A stretch of DNA of 64,000 bases. It comes from Mansonella perstans (lineage: Eukaryota > Nematoda > Chromadorea > Rhabditida > Onchocercidae). The stretch is from assembly GCA_037074765.1 (NCBI GenBank), contig JBAMDO010000080.1:1-64000 (forward strand), read 5' to 3'. Positions 32,515-46,505 of this stretch are shown here, piece after piece. The notes beneath the pieces are model-generated. The model was not told the DNA's origin and searched no databases. It worked only from the letters and a program-made list of their open reading frames with translations. The position numbers were made by a program, and so were the translations under genes. The number at the start of each line of letters is the position of its first letter. The stretch's first letter is position 1.

Positions 32515-35500
32515 TTAATGAGTGATTGCTGGATTTTGTAAATTGTTCAAAAATTGCAATGCTTGTGCTTGTGGAAATTGATTGAGAACACTGGCAGCTG
32601 TGAGAGACTGATTGAGAGCTTGATGAGCTGCTAAACCTAATGAACCGGACATCAGAGAATTCTGAGCGAATTGATAATGCTCCGGAATTAGAGATGTTTG
32701 CACAAAGAGATCCTGACCAAGTCTTCCACCTCCACCTCCTGATTTTCCGATAACTGAACCAAATGAATGCTGTTCTGATGCAACAATATTTGCTGCTGTT
32801 GAAGCAGCAACAGAAAAATTATTAGTTACTTGCATTGGTGATCTTTCAACATTCACTTTCAATGTATCAGCAGCATTCAAAGAGTTTTGTTGTTGCTCTT
32901 TCTGATGATGTTGAATAAACGGCAATGAATCGATCATTGATGAGGCCTTTGTTGATTTCGTTTTCTCGAAAATATTGTTGACATTATTAGTTATTTTACT
33001 ATTATTGTCATGATGATGCTGCAAATTAAGCTGTGACTGTGCTGCTTCTGCTTCAGCTCTTGCTTTCATTGCATGAGATTTCATATGTGCATTCAAACTT
33101 TTCACCTGCAAAATATGAAATTATTTGATATCTCCTTAAATATAACAATGTAACAATGGTTCAAAGGGTAATTTAACAAATATCTTCTGAGATCATTGCA
33201 AATCTATTCAGTGCAATAACATTTGTATCTGAAACAATTGCACATTTTTTTAAAGACATAAACAAAAATTTACTTTTTCAAAATATTTTTCACAAAGACG
33301 ACAATGAAAGAAGCCATCAGCTGCAGGTTGTGCACCTTTTTTCACTGGTGTTCGCTGTGACTGCAAAAAAAAAAAGCGACAACAGCGTGATAAAAAAAGT
33401 AAACGTATGCATATCGCCTATTAATGTACAATTAAAAAGCATATACAATCTTTGTAAATCTTACTAAATTTTTGCGACAAATGCAGGCAGTACTAACTAA
33501 GCTTACATTATATGGCTGCTCATAAGAGATTAAAAAATGTCAAAATAGGATCGATCATCCTTTTCTAATCAAAAAATAATCAAATACAGTTCTGATCGCT
33601 TATTACTAATTGTTTCATACTTAATGTTTACCTTGATAAAGGACTGAGGTGTGTTATCATTTCTCGCAGCCATTGATGATGAAGCTGTAGAATGTGGCAA
33701 TGCTCCAAACCTTGCCATTGAATATTTCCGTGTTGGCGCCGAACAACTAATATTCGTATCCGAATGATGCCCACTGATCATTTTACTGAAATTAAACAAA
33801 AATTCAAAAAGGTTATAGTATTTCTGTTACTAATGAAGTAATTTTGATTCACTTATATATTTATAATGTAAAAAAATGTGCAAGTTGAAAATGCTTGTTT
33901 ATCGATATTAATTTTGCTTCATTCTATTCCCTTAAATTTAGTAAATTGTAGCATCTTTCAGCTCCTAGTAAAGTTTTGGAGTTAAAATATGATTTCCCAA
34001 AATCAAAGAACATAGAGAGATAAAAAACTGGTTGTTTTTAAGTTAAAAATTATCAACTGTATAATGATTAAAAGTTTTACTATAATTATATTATGAAAAC
34101 CACAGAAATGACTTAGATTTACTCGGTGTTATGAGAAATAGCAGATAAATCACTTCCTCCTTCTTCTGAGTCCAATAATTCATTACTTTTAACTGGCCGA
34201 CTGTTCGATCTCAAATTGTAACTTTCCATCAAATCGAGCTAAATAAAAATTTTAAACAGAAATAAAATTGGTCCGTAAAATTTTTAGCTAAACGATTAAA
34301 TAGCAAAATTGTTATAGTGCGAATAAAAAAATAAAACATTTCGATGTATTTTTAAATATCATTTTAGCAAATAGGAAAAGAGCATCCATTGTAAAAACAA
34401 ACAACCTGTTGTTGCATTTCCAGTAACTGACGCTTGTGTCGCAAATTTCTTAATTTTCGATAGTCATCCGGGCATGCTTTCTTCCACATGTAATAGAATT
34501 CCACACACTGCTTCACCGTTTTGTTACCTAACTGCAATGCGCAAGAATAGATAATATTAATAAATTAGATACGGAAAACGGAAAAAGTGTAAGTGATGTC
34601 TGTGAGATTTATGATGACTTCTGCATCTGAACTACCTACATATTCATCTGTCCTTAATCACTTTCTAGAGATAGCCTCAAGTGGTGGTAGAGTTGTGCCA
34701 CAGATATGTTAATGTAATTAAAGTAATTTTTTTATATTACTTTAAAATATTTTTAAATATCAGTATAATATTTACACAAAAATATTTACACAAAAAAAGT
34801 AATGTAAAACTAACATCTGAAGCTACCTGATGGAAATCTTTCTCGCCTTTGTAAATGGCATCTTGGAAAAAACTAATTTCCTCTGGTGTCCAAGAACTTG
34901 TATCAGCATATATGGAATTGTAAATGATCGGATACTGACTCCAGTCCAGTGTATCCGATCGCATTAAATCCAAAACAGCTTCTTGAATATTTCCCTAAAC
35001 ATTGTACACGAAAATTGATACACCAATGAAAAGAAAATACTAAAATAAAAATGAAGTTTGAATATATTGACGGAAAGCATGCATGATTATCGACTTCAAT
35101 AATAATGAGGATTTTATGGAAAATAACCTTATTTTCCATTAGTAAATGTAACGCCAACTCTCTATTTCTACCTGGCCGTGGTACCGCTTTGCTATAAGCT
35201 AATAGTTCGTAAGCTTCAACTGAAAAAAAATAAGAAATTTCAACAACAATTTGTATTATTATAAAAATATGAGTACTATGAAATATCTGAAGATAGTACT
35301 GCTGACTTACACGTAAATTCGTTTAAGTTAATCTTTACTATTATAAATTTTAACTTCTCGAAATTATAATACCAGCAGAATCGTCCAAATGATCGATGAC
35401 ATTACAATCAAAGACGGCATCATCACGATCTGGTATAGCTGCACGTTCTTCATCACTTATTGCTCGATCAGCCCATTTTTTTACCTTTACTTGATAATCA

Positions 35501-38500
35501 CGTCCACAATTGATGTGTCTATAAGTAGCAAAGTAATCAGAGAACAGAAAGTTGAAACGAATTTTGAAATTTGAATTCGGATAAAAATCAAATGTTTCAA
35601 TACAATCGATATAATTTAACAAAATGAAATTCACGACTTACGGTACAGCATCGGATTCTGGAGCAACAAAAATTTCTTCGTCAAAATCGGAACACGACGA
35701 AATTTTTCTCAGAACTTCACCATCAGATGAGACCGATAGTTTCCTAAGAATTAGCAATCATTACAAGCTGATGAATGAAAAGTGAGTGTAATGAGCAAGC
35801 CCAAATAACGCAAATTTTAGAAATTTGTAATTGAATGGAATCAAATTTATAGGCATCCTTGCAGTCTTTCAAAACTGATTATATGAAACATTGATTGAGA
35901 AAATAATTGGATTTGTTATGATTTTCTAGATCCGTTCATGTTTTTCAGCCGTTGCATTTTGCATAGATCAAAAATCGGATACAACATTTTACTACAGGAC
36001 TTTAATTTTGTCAAAATGAATTACAAAAAACTAAATCGCTTACGTTGCTTACCTAGGAGAAGCTGAATTTGCTGCACCGGATGGTGTAACTGATGAGTTA
36101 GAATTATTCCAAGAGATATCTGATTCCCCGCTCCGTAAGGCTTCTAAATGTAGTAATCTGGCCTACAAAGATTCTGCTATAAATAAATTTCGATGATTTA
36201 TCATCCATCGATAAATTTATAAATAACATGAGAAAAATAGCCAAGAAATGGATCTAATTTTTCAAATAGAACAGATTCATTATAGTGATGGTTTCATAAA
36301 TAATACAAGCTGAAAAAATCATTAAATTATGATTTTTCGTTGATTTGCTTTTTAAGCCAAATATTTGAATAAAAATTGATTTTTCATTCTTTAAATATCT
36401 TTTAAGAAATATTTTTGTATACATCGAAAAGCTGAGATGAATAGCATAATCCATGTTTCCGAATTGGTGTCCGTATTTCCTGTTGCTCCTCATCCACGAA
36501 ACCTTCCTTCACCGATTGCAATGTTGACTTAAGGCAGTGTCGTAAACGTTTTCCAATTGGTTCATCATCTATTGGACTTTCATGGCGATTTTCACTAGCT
36601 ATAATCCGAATAAAATTTATTATCTATTCAATTAAGCTTTTCAGGTTGATTTTAAAGTACAATTTTAGAGTAAAAGATAAATTTTTTTATACGATCATTA
36701 CTAATTAGGGACAATAGTTCGCTTTATAATTGCAAAATATCTTGAAATATAACAATTCAAAGATCAGATGATAACTTTGTGTGTGCTTTATATCGTACAG
36801 AATCGAAATTGCAGCTGTAACAGCAAGAACAAGAAAATGCCTTAAAGTCCTTTCTTTTGAGTAATAAATATTTAAAGTTTGAGAAAATATATGAAAATTA
36901 AGATATAAAAAGCGAAAACTAGTAAGATTAAAGGTGAAAAAGGAAATTTAGTATTTTCGAAAAGCTTATTATGAATGACCAAAAAGAAACTTGGTAAATT
37001 GCAATTTTGTAAGAAAAAAATTTCAATATTTTGAAATTCTTACCTCCTGTTTTGTCAAAAGAATTCCCCTGTGATGACTGGAGCATACTAATCTGCAAAC
37101 GACAATATCACAAATGCAAATTACATATTTCAAACTTCGGGATTTTTAAACTACTTTTAAATATTTTCAATTATAGATAACGAGGTCAGAGGTTACCGGA
37201 AATATTTAAAATTAATGGAAAGAAGGAAAATGATCAAAACTATCACTAATAGTGCAACTGTAATTTTCATTATTCAAGAATTAAATGTTTTTGCACAGAT
37301 AAGTTTATTACTGGAAGAAATCAATAATATTCATGAGTAGTACACGCTAATAAGTAAAAAAATACCTTTGATGAAGAAGTTTGTGATATTTTCCAAAACA
37401 AGCCCGAGCCTCGTCTAATCGGACTTAACATCGGTGGTGGTGTATATGGTACAAAGCATTTCAAATTTGTGATAGGTTCGTAAAATCGCGGTGATCGAAG
37501 TTGAGATGGAAATTGTTTCAGGGACATTGCTGCACCTGCAGCTGCAACTGTGTTACCAGAATCGCCACCACTGAAATCATTTACGTTTCCAAAGGTTGTT
37601 ACACTGACAGAACGACCTTTCGGTATTGTTCGTTCATTTCTTGTCCTGCAATTTTGACTTTCTCCATATATAAATTAGTTTTTACAGCAAGCTGAACTTG
37701 GATTTAAATTTTAACGGTCATTCAGTAACCCATTTGCATTGCAATCATATAAAAAATATAACAGAAACCAACTTGCTGAACTACAAAATCGAATTTTTTG
37801 TCATCTTTAATAGTAATTTAATCTGCTATTGTCAAATAATTGTCACAATAGGTATGAGTTGTAGAAGATCGTCATTTGGTATGAGTTGTAAATAATTTTA
37901 ATTTATTTTTGAAATAAACAAGCAAATATATCTTTGCTAAAGAAAATATCAAAATATACCACTATTTTACTAATCGAATAATCACAATATTGAAATGAAA
38001 TTCATAAGATTTTAATCATAATTATTAAAAAGTTATTACTTTCTACAAAAAACTTCTCGTTTATTCCCAGAAAAGCGACATGCTGAACTAACAAAGAAAA
38101 TTAAGAATGTGCTATTCTCAAGTGAAGTTTCAATATCAACAAACACGGAACTATTTCATCTTTTTTCTGAAATATTAAACATTGTTGTAAATCTATTTGG
38201 GATATTTATTCAGGAAGAAATTCAGGAGGAAATTATTCAGGAAGAAATTTTTTTTATTCAGGATTATTCAGGAAGAAAATTTTTTCAGGAAGAAAATTTT
38301 TTTTATTCAGGAAGAAATTCAGGAAGAATTTTTGATTTCAATTCATAATAAATATGGATTAAACTTACTCTCCTGTTCCGATAGATGTTTCTTGATCAGT
38401 AATTGTCATCAATTGGCATGCATTGTTCTGTTTTCCTTTGCATTTACAATTCATTTGAACTGGACAAGTGGCGCAAGAATAACCAGCAACAATGTTGCTA

Positions 38501-41500
38501 CTACTTTTTGATGTTGCACTTGTTCTCAGTGCTATTTCCGAAGAATTACACATTGAGATTACCGTTCCATCACTCAGTGCCATCCTAGTATGTATTTAAC
38601 TTAAGCTAATTATTGTATATATTTAATTCTTTTTTCAAATTTTTTTTCAAAATTTAATTGACAAATATTTCTAAAATCTAAAATATATTGAATTTATCTA
38701 AGGACAATGATTTACATTATGCAAAAGGCTTTCAATGACTAAGAATAGAGAACAATTGTTCCATTTTATTTTAATCAATAAATATGATTTTAAACATGGA
38801 AATTTGAAACAAATATGCAGCAATTTAAAAGATTTCTTTTTTTAAGAATCAATTTGAATTTTTTTTTGATATAAAAATTGAACAGATGGCACCTATGACG
38901 CAACAACTCAGCACTTTCTCCTTGTAGTTTTTTCGGGTCACAGCCATACATTATTGTATCAGTCATTTCTGAGACATCTATTTCTAGTGGTCCCAATGTT
39001 TCACTATCATTTTGCTGCTGCTGCTGCTGCTGCTTCACCATATCCTATAGAGCACAATTAAAAACTAAACAATTAAATATTTAATCATCCTAAAAAATTA
39101 GAGGAAAATTTTATCAAATGAGTTTTCACGCTTTAAATTATTCAAAATCAAACTAAATATTTAATAATCCTAAAAATTATCGGAAGATTTTATGAAGTGA
39201 ATTTTTTTTTGCTTTAAATTATTCATAGAAAAATTCATACATCAAGGTGATGATTAAAATTAAATCTTTTCATCATTCTCACCTCTTTACTCTTCTCACA
39301 GTTCTAAATTGCTTTTATTTATTTCTAAAAAAGAAATTTTAACAAATTTTTAACACAAAAAACTATTGCATTAAATTTCATCAAATAATTTATTTCTCTA
39401 ATATCAAACAAATTTACAAAAAATTTTAAAAATTTAAAAAGGAAAAAACACCGCAAAACCATACACATAAAAAAACTATTATATTACTGAAGTATGCTAC
39501 GATGCACTTTGAATTGTTTTAAAAAATGTTTTAAAAAAATATACTACAAAAATCTCTCGCCACAAATTTTATGAAGATAGCAGAACATGTTTTCGCCATC
39601 ATAATATTGCAAAACTTTAAAATTTTCTCCCCCAGTAAATGTCGTTGCAAATTCGCCAATAATTCAAAGTGAAATTTTTCATAATTTGAAAAATCCTAAT
39701 TTATTTTATACCATCTGTCTTAGAAGGATAATTTGCCAAAAAATGACAGAACGAATCACTGTCACCTGAACAGTCCCAGCTACTACCAATAAATACATCG
39801 AAGTTACACGCTCAACAGCCATCTCAATCATTTGATGCATTTTTTTTCGTCTCAAATTTTATTTCTTTTTTTAAAGTTGGCTAATATTAAAAAGGAAAAA
39901 ATTGTACAAATAAAACTATTCTCTAAGAATTATTAAGATTAAGACTTCTAATACATAGGCAAGTGTTATAAAATATCATAAAGAAACATAATTCTTTCCA
40001 ATCACTTTACTCCTATAAGAATAGAAATGGATAATTTCTTCTTATACCAATTATTATAATTCATCTTGAAATTTTACATGAAAAATTAACTGATGCGCTA
40101 GCTCTGAATAGTTCAAGAATATAAATTTAAATATTGCTATTTAATCAATTTCGTAAATTTATAAGTCCTTTAAAGAGGATTTTTAGGTAATAATTAGCAC
40201 TTAGGAGAATTTATGTTTTATGCATCGTACCTATTGGCTCAATATTTAGGCTCTTCACTCGTTGAGATCATCCTGTATAAATATATTGTCAACCCTTTCT
40301 TGGAAAACTTCTCCTATGTAATCTGCACTATCTAAGATATATGTATTTTTTCTTCTTTTCAAATTTAAACAGTATTTCATTTAAAAAAGGAAAATTCCAG
40401 GGAATCATGTGACAAAAATTCAGAAGAAAAGAAAAAGAAAGGACAGATAGTTGTTGACATTTTTTGAAATTTATTTTAAAAAATTTTGGTGAAATATAAT
40501 TTTTGATGTGCTCAAAATGATTAATTAATTAAAAACAACTTACAATAGTTGAGGATCCTGAAGGAAATGTTCCTCTAAGTTCACTGTAAGACATTTGAAA
40601 TGTACCACGTGTGGAGCCGAAATCACAATTGTAAATATCGTCGTAAATTTCTTGATTTATCTACAAATAATATCGTTCATCTCATCTATGAAAATTGTAT
40701 AAAAGTAAATAATTTCGCATGGAAATGTTAATTTGATTACCGAAATTTTTATTCATTATTTAAAAATGACTTAGTTTATTGGAATCATGGAGAAAGGCAA
40801 TGAAAAATGTAAATTATTGTATTTTGTTCCAGAAAAAAATGAAATATATTCAAAATTTTGAGATAATAATTTTAGAGCTTAACAAGTGCAATCGATATTA
40901 TCTGTCCTATTCTGTTAAAAAAAAGTAAAAAAACGACTCCTGATCCATAAATGATTCAGATTTTTCACAACCTATATTTGAGCACTACTTTTTCCGGATA
41001 TTTTTAGAACTAGAGAAAAGAAAACAGAAGAGAAAAAAATGATGGATTGTATTTTTTGTGAAGTTAAATGGGCAGTAAAGTAGCAATCAGTAAGTGAGAA
41101 ATATTGTTAAATAAATAACAAGGATGAAAACAAGTGCTCATTTTTGCTGCAAACAATTTTTATTAGTGTTGGAGAATCAAAGGTCAAGCAGACAATACTC
41201 TAATTGTTGTTTAGCTCCCACTTGAATTTATTTTCAACTAATAATTTGAAACTAACAGTAACGCCATTTTCAGATCCTTAATGAATAATTGCACAGCCCT
41301 TTCAAATCTTTAATGAACTGCAAAAAAAAGCACCGAACTGACTCATTTAGGAATTCATTTCTAAATGAATGAACAATTCAAGAGAAGAATCGAACGATAT
41401 GAAGCATGCATAACAGAAATTATACTTCCACAGCGATAATATCCACTGTAATTAATGTGACACTAATACTAATAGAAATTGAAGAAATGCTGAAGAAGGC

Positions 41501-44500
41501 TAAAAATTCTGCGTTTTGATCATAAGAATATTCGAGTAACAAAATTTTCCACTAAATGGAATACGATGGATATTTTCCAGTTTCAAATATCTCTATCAGA
41601 AAAAAATTTTTAAACTTACAGAATCTCCACTCTGTTTGCAACAGTAATCTTTTCTACAAACAATACTTTCACTGCTTCATGCTTTTTAGTCTTAGTAATT
41701 CGGTGCTAAAGAAATTATCGTTACAAGCCTAGAAAGAGCAAGCCTAATTTGTACAAGTAATGAATGATGGATAAAAGATAAGAAAGTTGCTTTCACAATG
41801 CATTCTCCAAACTTTTTTTTTTTCCATTTTTCCTTTCCTGAACCAATAATACCGTGAGAGCCGAATATTTGATCATTTTCTATGAATAGGTCCAAGGAAG
41901 AATTTATTGAAATGAAAAGAAAAAGGAAGAAATTACCTTCGTTCAAAAAGTGTAATAATTGATTAGTTTTAAAAAATTCTGAAACTGTGCACGAATTTAA
42001 AAATGATTTTATAAAACAACTGTATCGAGAAAAATTACTTAAATTTATTCAAAAAAAAAAAAAAAATGACGAAATAAGGAGAAGTTTTCAGCTGAACATG
42101 ATGAACTCAATGCAAGTGAGAGAACAATGCCTTTTTTGAAAACTTGTTTTTACCATAACAGCAGCACACTGGTTATGGTTTATGGTGATGGAAAGCAGGA
42201 AAAAAAAAAAGTAGCAATTACTTGGATTGATCTAATTGAAGAAAAAAAATTATTGAAGTTTATTTCAAATAATAGTATCGAGAAGGAAAAAAAAAAAGGC
42301 AAATGAAATATAATTGTTGAAATTATTTAATGATAAAATATGCAACTACTATTGCTTTATCATTATTCAATCATTATATTTCTAGGCAATGTAATTTTAA
42401 AAATTGATAAATTTAGAAAGGTAAGAATTGAAATAAACAACACTGTTTGAGAAATGGCTGAAATAATTTGGACAGTTTACACATTAAACTTTTATTTTTA
42501 ACATAACTTTTAAGAAATATTTCAAATAGGCAAAAAAAAAAGATGGAAAAGTGTTTTTTAAATATAAAATTAAACTAAAATTGCATATTTAAAGTTTTTG
42601 TTAGGGACATTAACACTTATAGGCCCATTTGTTGAATACAAACGACAAAATAAATATCGATGTTTAAAAATATTACTAAGCTTAAATCTAGATGATTATT
42701 GGATAAATAGTGAACACTTCTCGTAATATTACTCACATATTTAAATTCAATATAGGGAGAGAGAGAGAGAGAGGAAAGAGAAGATGACACGAAAAGAAGA
42801 ATGATAGATAGAGAGACAGAAAGAGAGAGAGAGAAAAAAAGAAATGGAGAAAGTTTGGAATGTTTTTGAGATTTTTTGCAAAAAAAATGAGATAGGAAAG
42901 TCGTGATGAAATGTCCTTTGTTGCTGCAAGTGCAAGGAGGAAAAAAAAAACGAAATGTTTGCAAAACGAAGCAATTATCTTAATAACGACAATGAAGTTT
43001 TTGAAAAAAGAGAGAAATCCAGTGAAGAGATATTGTAGTAAAAATTGGGAGAATTAGACATTGGAAGAAATGGGAAAAAGTAATTGAAAAAAGAAAGTCT
43101 ATTTTTAGTTCGAGTATTGGTTTCATTTGCCTGAAGGCTTCATTTAAAGGAATTTTTGCAAAAAGGCCTTTCTTTTCAATGAGCTATTATTTAGCAAGGG
43201 AGCAATTTTTCCTTATTTTGAATATAAAAAAAAAAAAAAAGATTTAGCAAAAAAAAAAAGCAGAGAAAAAAGGAATATGGAAGATTAGAAGAATGAAACA
43301 TTGAGATAAAGTGTTATGAGAGCTCTCGGGAAAAATTCAACAAGCTATTCTTTGCCATTGCACTATGCAAGATTGATTGGATCAATTAAACAATTGCATG
43401 AATTAAAAAAAAGGAACATAGAGCGTCAGAAGAATCAAAAGAATGAAACATTGATAACAGGTATTATGAGAGCTCTCGGGAAAAATTAAACCAGCTATTC
43501 TTTGCCATTGCACTATGCAAGATTGATTGGATCAATTAAACAATTGCATGAATTAAAAAAAAGAACACAGAGGGTCAGAAGAATCCAAAGAATGAAACAT
43601 TGATAACAGGTATTATGAGAGCTCTCGGGAAAAATTAAACGAGCTACTCATGAATTAAAAAAAAAAAAAAGAAACAAGAAATGATAGCTTAAATATTACA
43701 AATTGTGAACAAATAAAATTGAAATTAGAAAAAAAAAGAATCAAATTCTAAACAGTCAACAAAAAAAAAAAAGAAAAACGTATGATACATTGTAATTGAA
43801 TAGCTCATATTCGTATTCCCATGACTGGAAAATAAAAAATGTTGAAACAGAAGCGAAGAATGTTGAAGAGAGGGTTTAGAGAAGAATGTGAAGCGCAAAA
43901 GTAGCAAAAGCTATCGATAAAATCGATGGAATTTGATTGCTAGAGTATTTCTGCTTCTTCACAACAACAACACCACAAGTTCCTTCTACAATAAGTAATC
44001 AGCAAATGATTACAATAATGATCATCATTATTGATATGAGATAGTATCATTCATTGATATGTAACGAAATAAATTCTGTATATTTATCATATCATTGGAT
44101 CATTTATGAAGAAGATAAGCAAGAGTACCATGACTTTTTCCATGAAAATTGATGATAAAAGAATTATATATAAGATCACTTATGAAGAAGATAAGCAAGA
44201 GTACCATGACTTTTTCCATGAAAATTGATGATAAAAGAGGAGATGTATATTTATCATATCATTGGATCACTTATGAAGAAGATAAGCAAGAGTACCATGG
44301 CTTTTTCCATGAAAACTAATGATAAAAGAGCAAGGATTAGCTATAAGATATGATAAGCTGAAGATGGAAATAGAAAAGAGCAGGATTGTTTGAAATATTT
44401 TTGAACGAAAGAAGATGCATATTTAATTTGAATAAATTTCAAGGAACAAATTTTTAAAAAAAAAACATAAGCAACATATATACCATACCTTAAAGTCATT

Positions 44501-46505
44501 GCAAAAATTTGCAAAAGTAAAAATTACATTTGAGAGCAAAATGGAATTTTAATGTAAAGGAAAATATGAGGGAATTAAAGATATTTTGTACTTAGTAAGC
44601 AGGAAACATATACTAATGTAAGCTTCAATGTTAGAATAAATATATTTGAGCAATGAATAATATGGGACTTATTAAAGAAGAATATGGGCAGCTTTCTTTA
44701 AGATACTGTAACACTTTAAGATACTTCCTGTTTTTGTTATTCACTTGAGTCACATCTTATGCTTTGCAAAAAAAAAGTTCAATTATTCAAGTTAAATTTT
44801 TTTGCAATAATATTTTAAAGCTTATATTTCAAATTTTATTAACAATGGAGATTTTTCATTTGAATCAACTTTTTGTGTTCAGTCAATTTGCTTGATCTAG
44901 TATAATCATGATAACTTTTTCTAATTTTTTAATTTTTCTAATTTCTAGTTTTCACTCTTTTTAAAAAATCAAAAGAATTTATTTTGGTTTATTAGATGAA
45001 GAAATGGAAATATTGTCTAAAGTTAAGATAATTAGAAATGAGAGATACATAAACAAGTGTGAAAAGGCAAAAAAAAAAAGCAATAAAACATTTTGCATTA
45101 GATGACAATAGTTGTAGAAACACTTTGCATTAGTGACAATAGTTGTAGAAAGAATTTCACACATTAGCGAACTAATCTTTCAGTATTTCCTAAAAATAAT
45201 GATGTGAGAAGAAAAACGTATGGAGATCAAATAGAAATAATAAAGCGAAGTGAAATTTAACAACAACTATCATCGACTAATATTTTAAAAAGTTAAGCTA
45301 AATGTTTGATAAGTACAATTAATTTCTTTCAATAAATTCGTTAGTAATAGTCAAATGAATGGAAAGTACTTTAAAAAAGTTAATAGCAGTTAAAGTTTGA
45401 TAAAATGTGCAAATGTCAATGAACTAGGCTAGCACGAACTTGCACATCTGAACAAACTAAAGAAATGCCGAGTGCCGATATTTGGGATTTACAATTTATT
45501 TATTTTTTCTAGGGAACAGAGAACAGCTGTCATGTAATGAGTGAACACTGAAGTGCAGTGGTACTTAGAATGCATGATATTTTCACTCTTTAGTTTTAAC
45601 ACCGACATTCTTAATATTTTAAAAGTTTTAAATATGAAATAGTTGATATATGGCCTAAAATTTTTAGGGATGGATAAAGATTTCGTTTATGCTATATTTT
45701 AATGAGTTTACTGAATAACTAAATTTAATTATTAGCTGAGAAAAACAGTTACTGCTGAAAAATTATTATGTAGGGATAACAGATAAAATAGTAACTCAAA
45801 TAGTATGGTACGTGAAGGAAATAAGTAAATTTCAAGAACTTCTGCAATGTTCTTATTTCAATGTGGTTATTTTCCCATTAAAACACACATAAATATTAGG
45901 AAGAATGAAATTTCCGAAAATGACATAAACAGCAAATAATTTTAAGTCCATTTATCAAACTAAACTCATTAAAAAAAATTCGCTTTACATCTTTTTGTAA
46001 ATAATGTCGTCAAATTTATTATCCATGTCTTTCAATCATTTTATAAGTTTAAACATATCTTTTGGGAATTGAAATATGAGATTGGACCAATCAATACTTT
46101 CATTTGTTTCTTCATTTTCCACCATATTTTTAATTTGTATCTTTTCGTTTTTTATAATGAAAGAAGAAATGAATTGATAAAGAAACAATAAAATAGTAAT
46201 TGAAGCAGTGATTCTAATTGTTTCGAATATTTAAGGCAGTTGAATTTGACTGTTTGATAATTCAAATGAAGTCTAATTGTTGAAATTTTACAATTCAAAT
46301 AATAAAACCTGATTGTATGAGTAAAATTGAAACAGTTTTCAGTAATTTAAAATAGTGAAACCTGATTGATTTGAGGTTGCCCTTTGAGCAGAACATCAGT
46401 GGGATTCAGAAGATGAATGTTGTGAGATTCTGCGAATGAATCATCATTGAATGAATCATCCAATTTATCACCATAAATGGCATTCATTTCCGTATTGTAA
46501 AACAT
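32515..46505 (-). CDS. saeg-1: ELM2-SANT-C2H2 corepressor, MIDEAS/TRERF1/SAEG-1 type
   Basis: Proteins of this family scaffold class I histone deacetylases (the mitotic deacetylase complex, MiDAC, in vertebrates); C. elegans SAEG-1 works with an HDAC in EGL-4 signalling. Seventeen exons, 5' to 3': 46505-46362, 40660-40544, 39044-38893, 38584-38369, 37645-37366, 37092-37044, 36598-36423, 36162-36053, 35743-35642, 35518-35373, 35219-35128, 34994-34815, 34531-34406, 34238-34123, 33785-33632, 33360-33274, 33105-32515. They give 945 aa, all in phase. ELM2 starts HINCGRDYQVKV (about 449). SANT spans about 555-612 (SSWTPEEISFFQDAI, then KQCVEFYYMWKK). A C2H2 finger uses C740, C743, H756 and H760. 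RRGSGLFW (about 292) is a further short motif of the N-terminal half. There is a Gln run near residue 92. The acceptor at 46526 leaves a 20-nt leader, probably SL1 trans-spliced. Intron 1 is 5.7 kb and holds tandem repeats. Confidence 0.87.
38205..38340. repeat. Cluster of TTCAGGAAGAAA-type units in an intron
   Basis: About eight units of TTCAGGAAGAAA or close variants sit within 135 bases, separated by TTTTTTATT spacers. The cluster lies in intron 4 of the MIDEAS-like gene, about 30 bases below an exon. Each unit contains TTC-AG-GAA, the spacing found in heat-shock elements. Open frames here only reflect the repeat. Confidence 0.8.
42754..42838. repeat. GA-rich microsatellite
   Basis: Interrupted GAGAGA runs lie in intron 1 of the MIDEAS-like gene. 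The long minus-strand Ser/Leu open frame across it is a product of the repeat. Confidence 0.9.
43280..43660. repeat. 150-bp tandem array, about 2.4 copies
   Basis: The anchor AGCTCTCGGGAAAAATT occurs at 43321, 43471 and 43620 (periods 150 and 149). Between anchors the first two units are nearly identical, including CTTTGCCATTGCACTATGC. The array sits in the 5.7-kb first intron of the MIDEAS-like gene. Confidence 0.9.
44079..44330. repeat. 76-91 bp tandem array, three copies
   Basis: TATGAAGAAGATAAGCAAGA starts at 44105, 44181 and 44272. Each copy continues through GAGTACCATG and TTTTTCCATGAAAA to GATAAAAGA. The third copy has a few substitutions. It lies in the same intron as the 150-bp array. 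Confidence 0.9.

Noticed and set aside
43280..44330. CRISPR-like array of repeats
   Set aside because: Units are adjacent tandem copies of 76-150 bp without unique spacers, in a eukaryotic intron.
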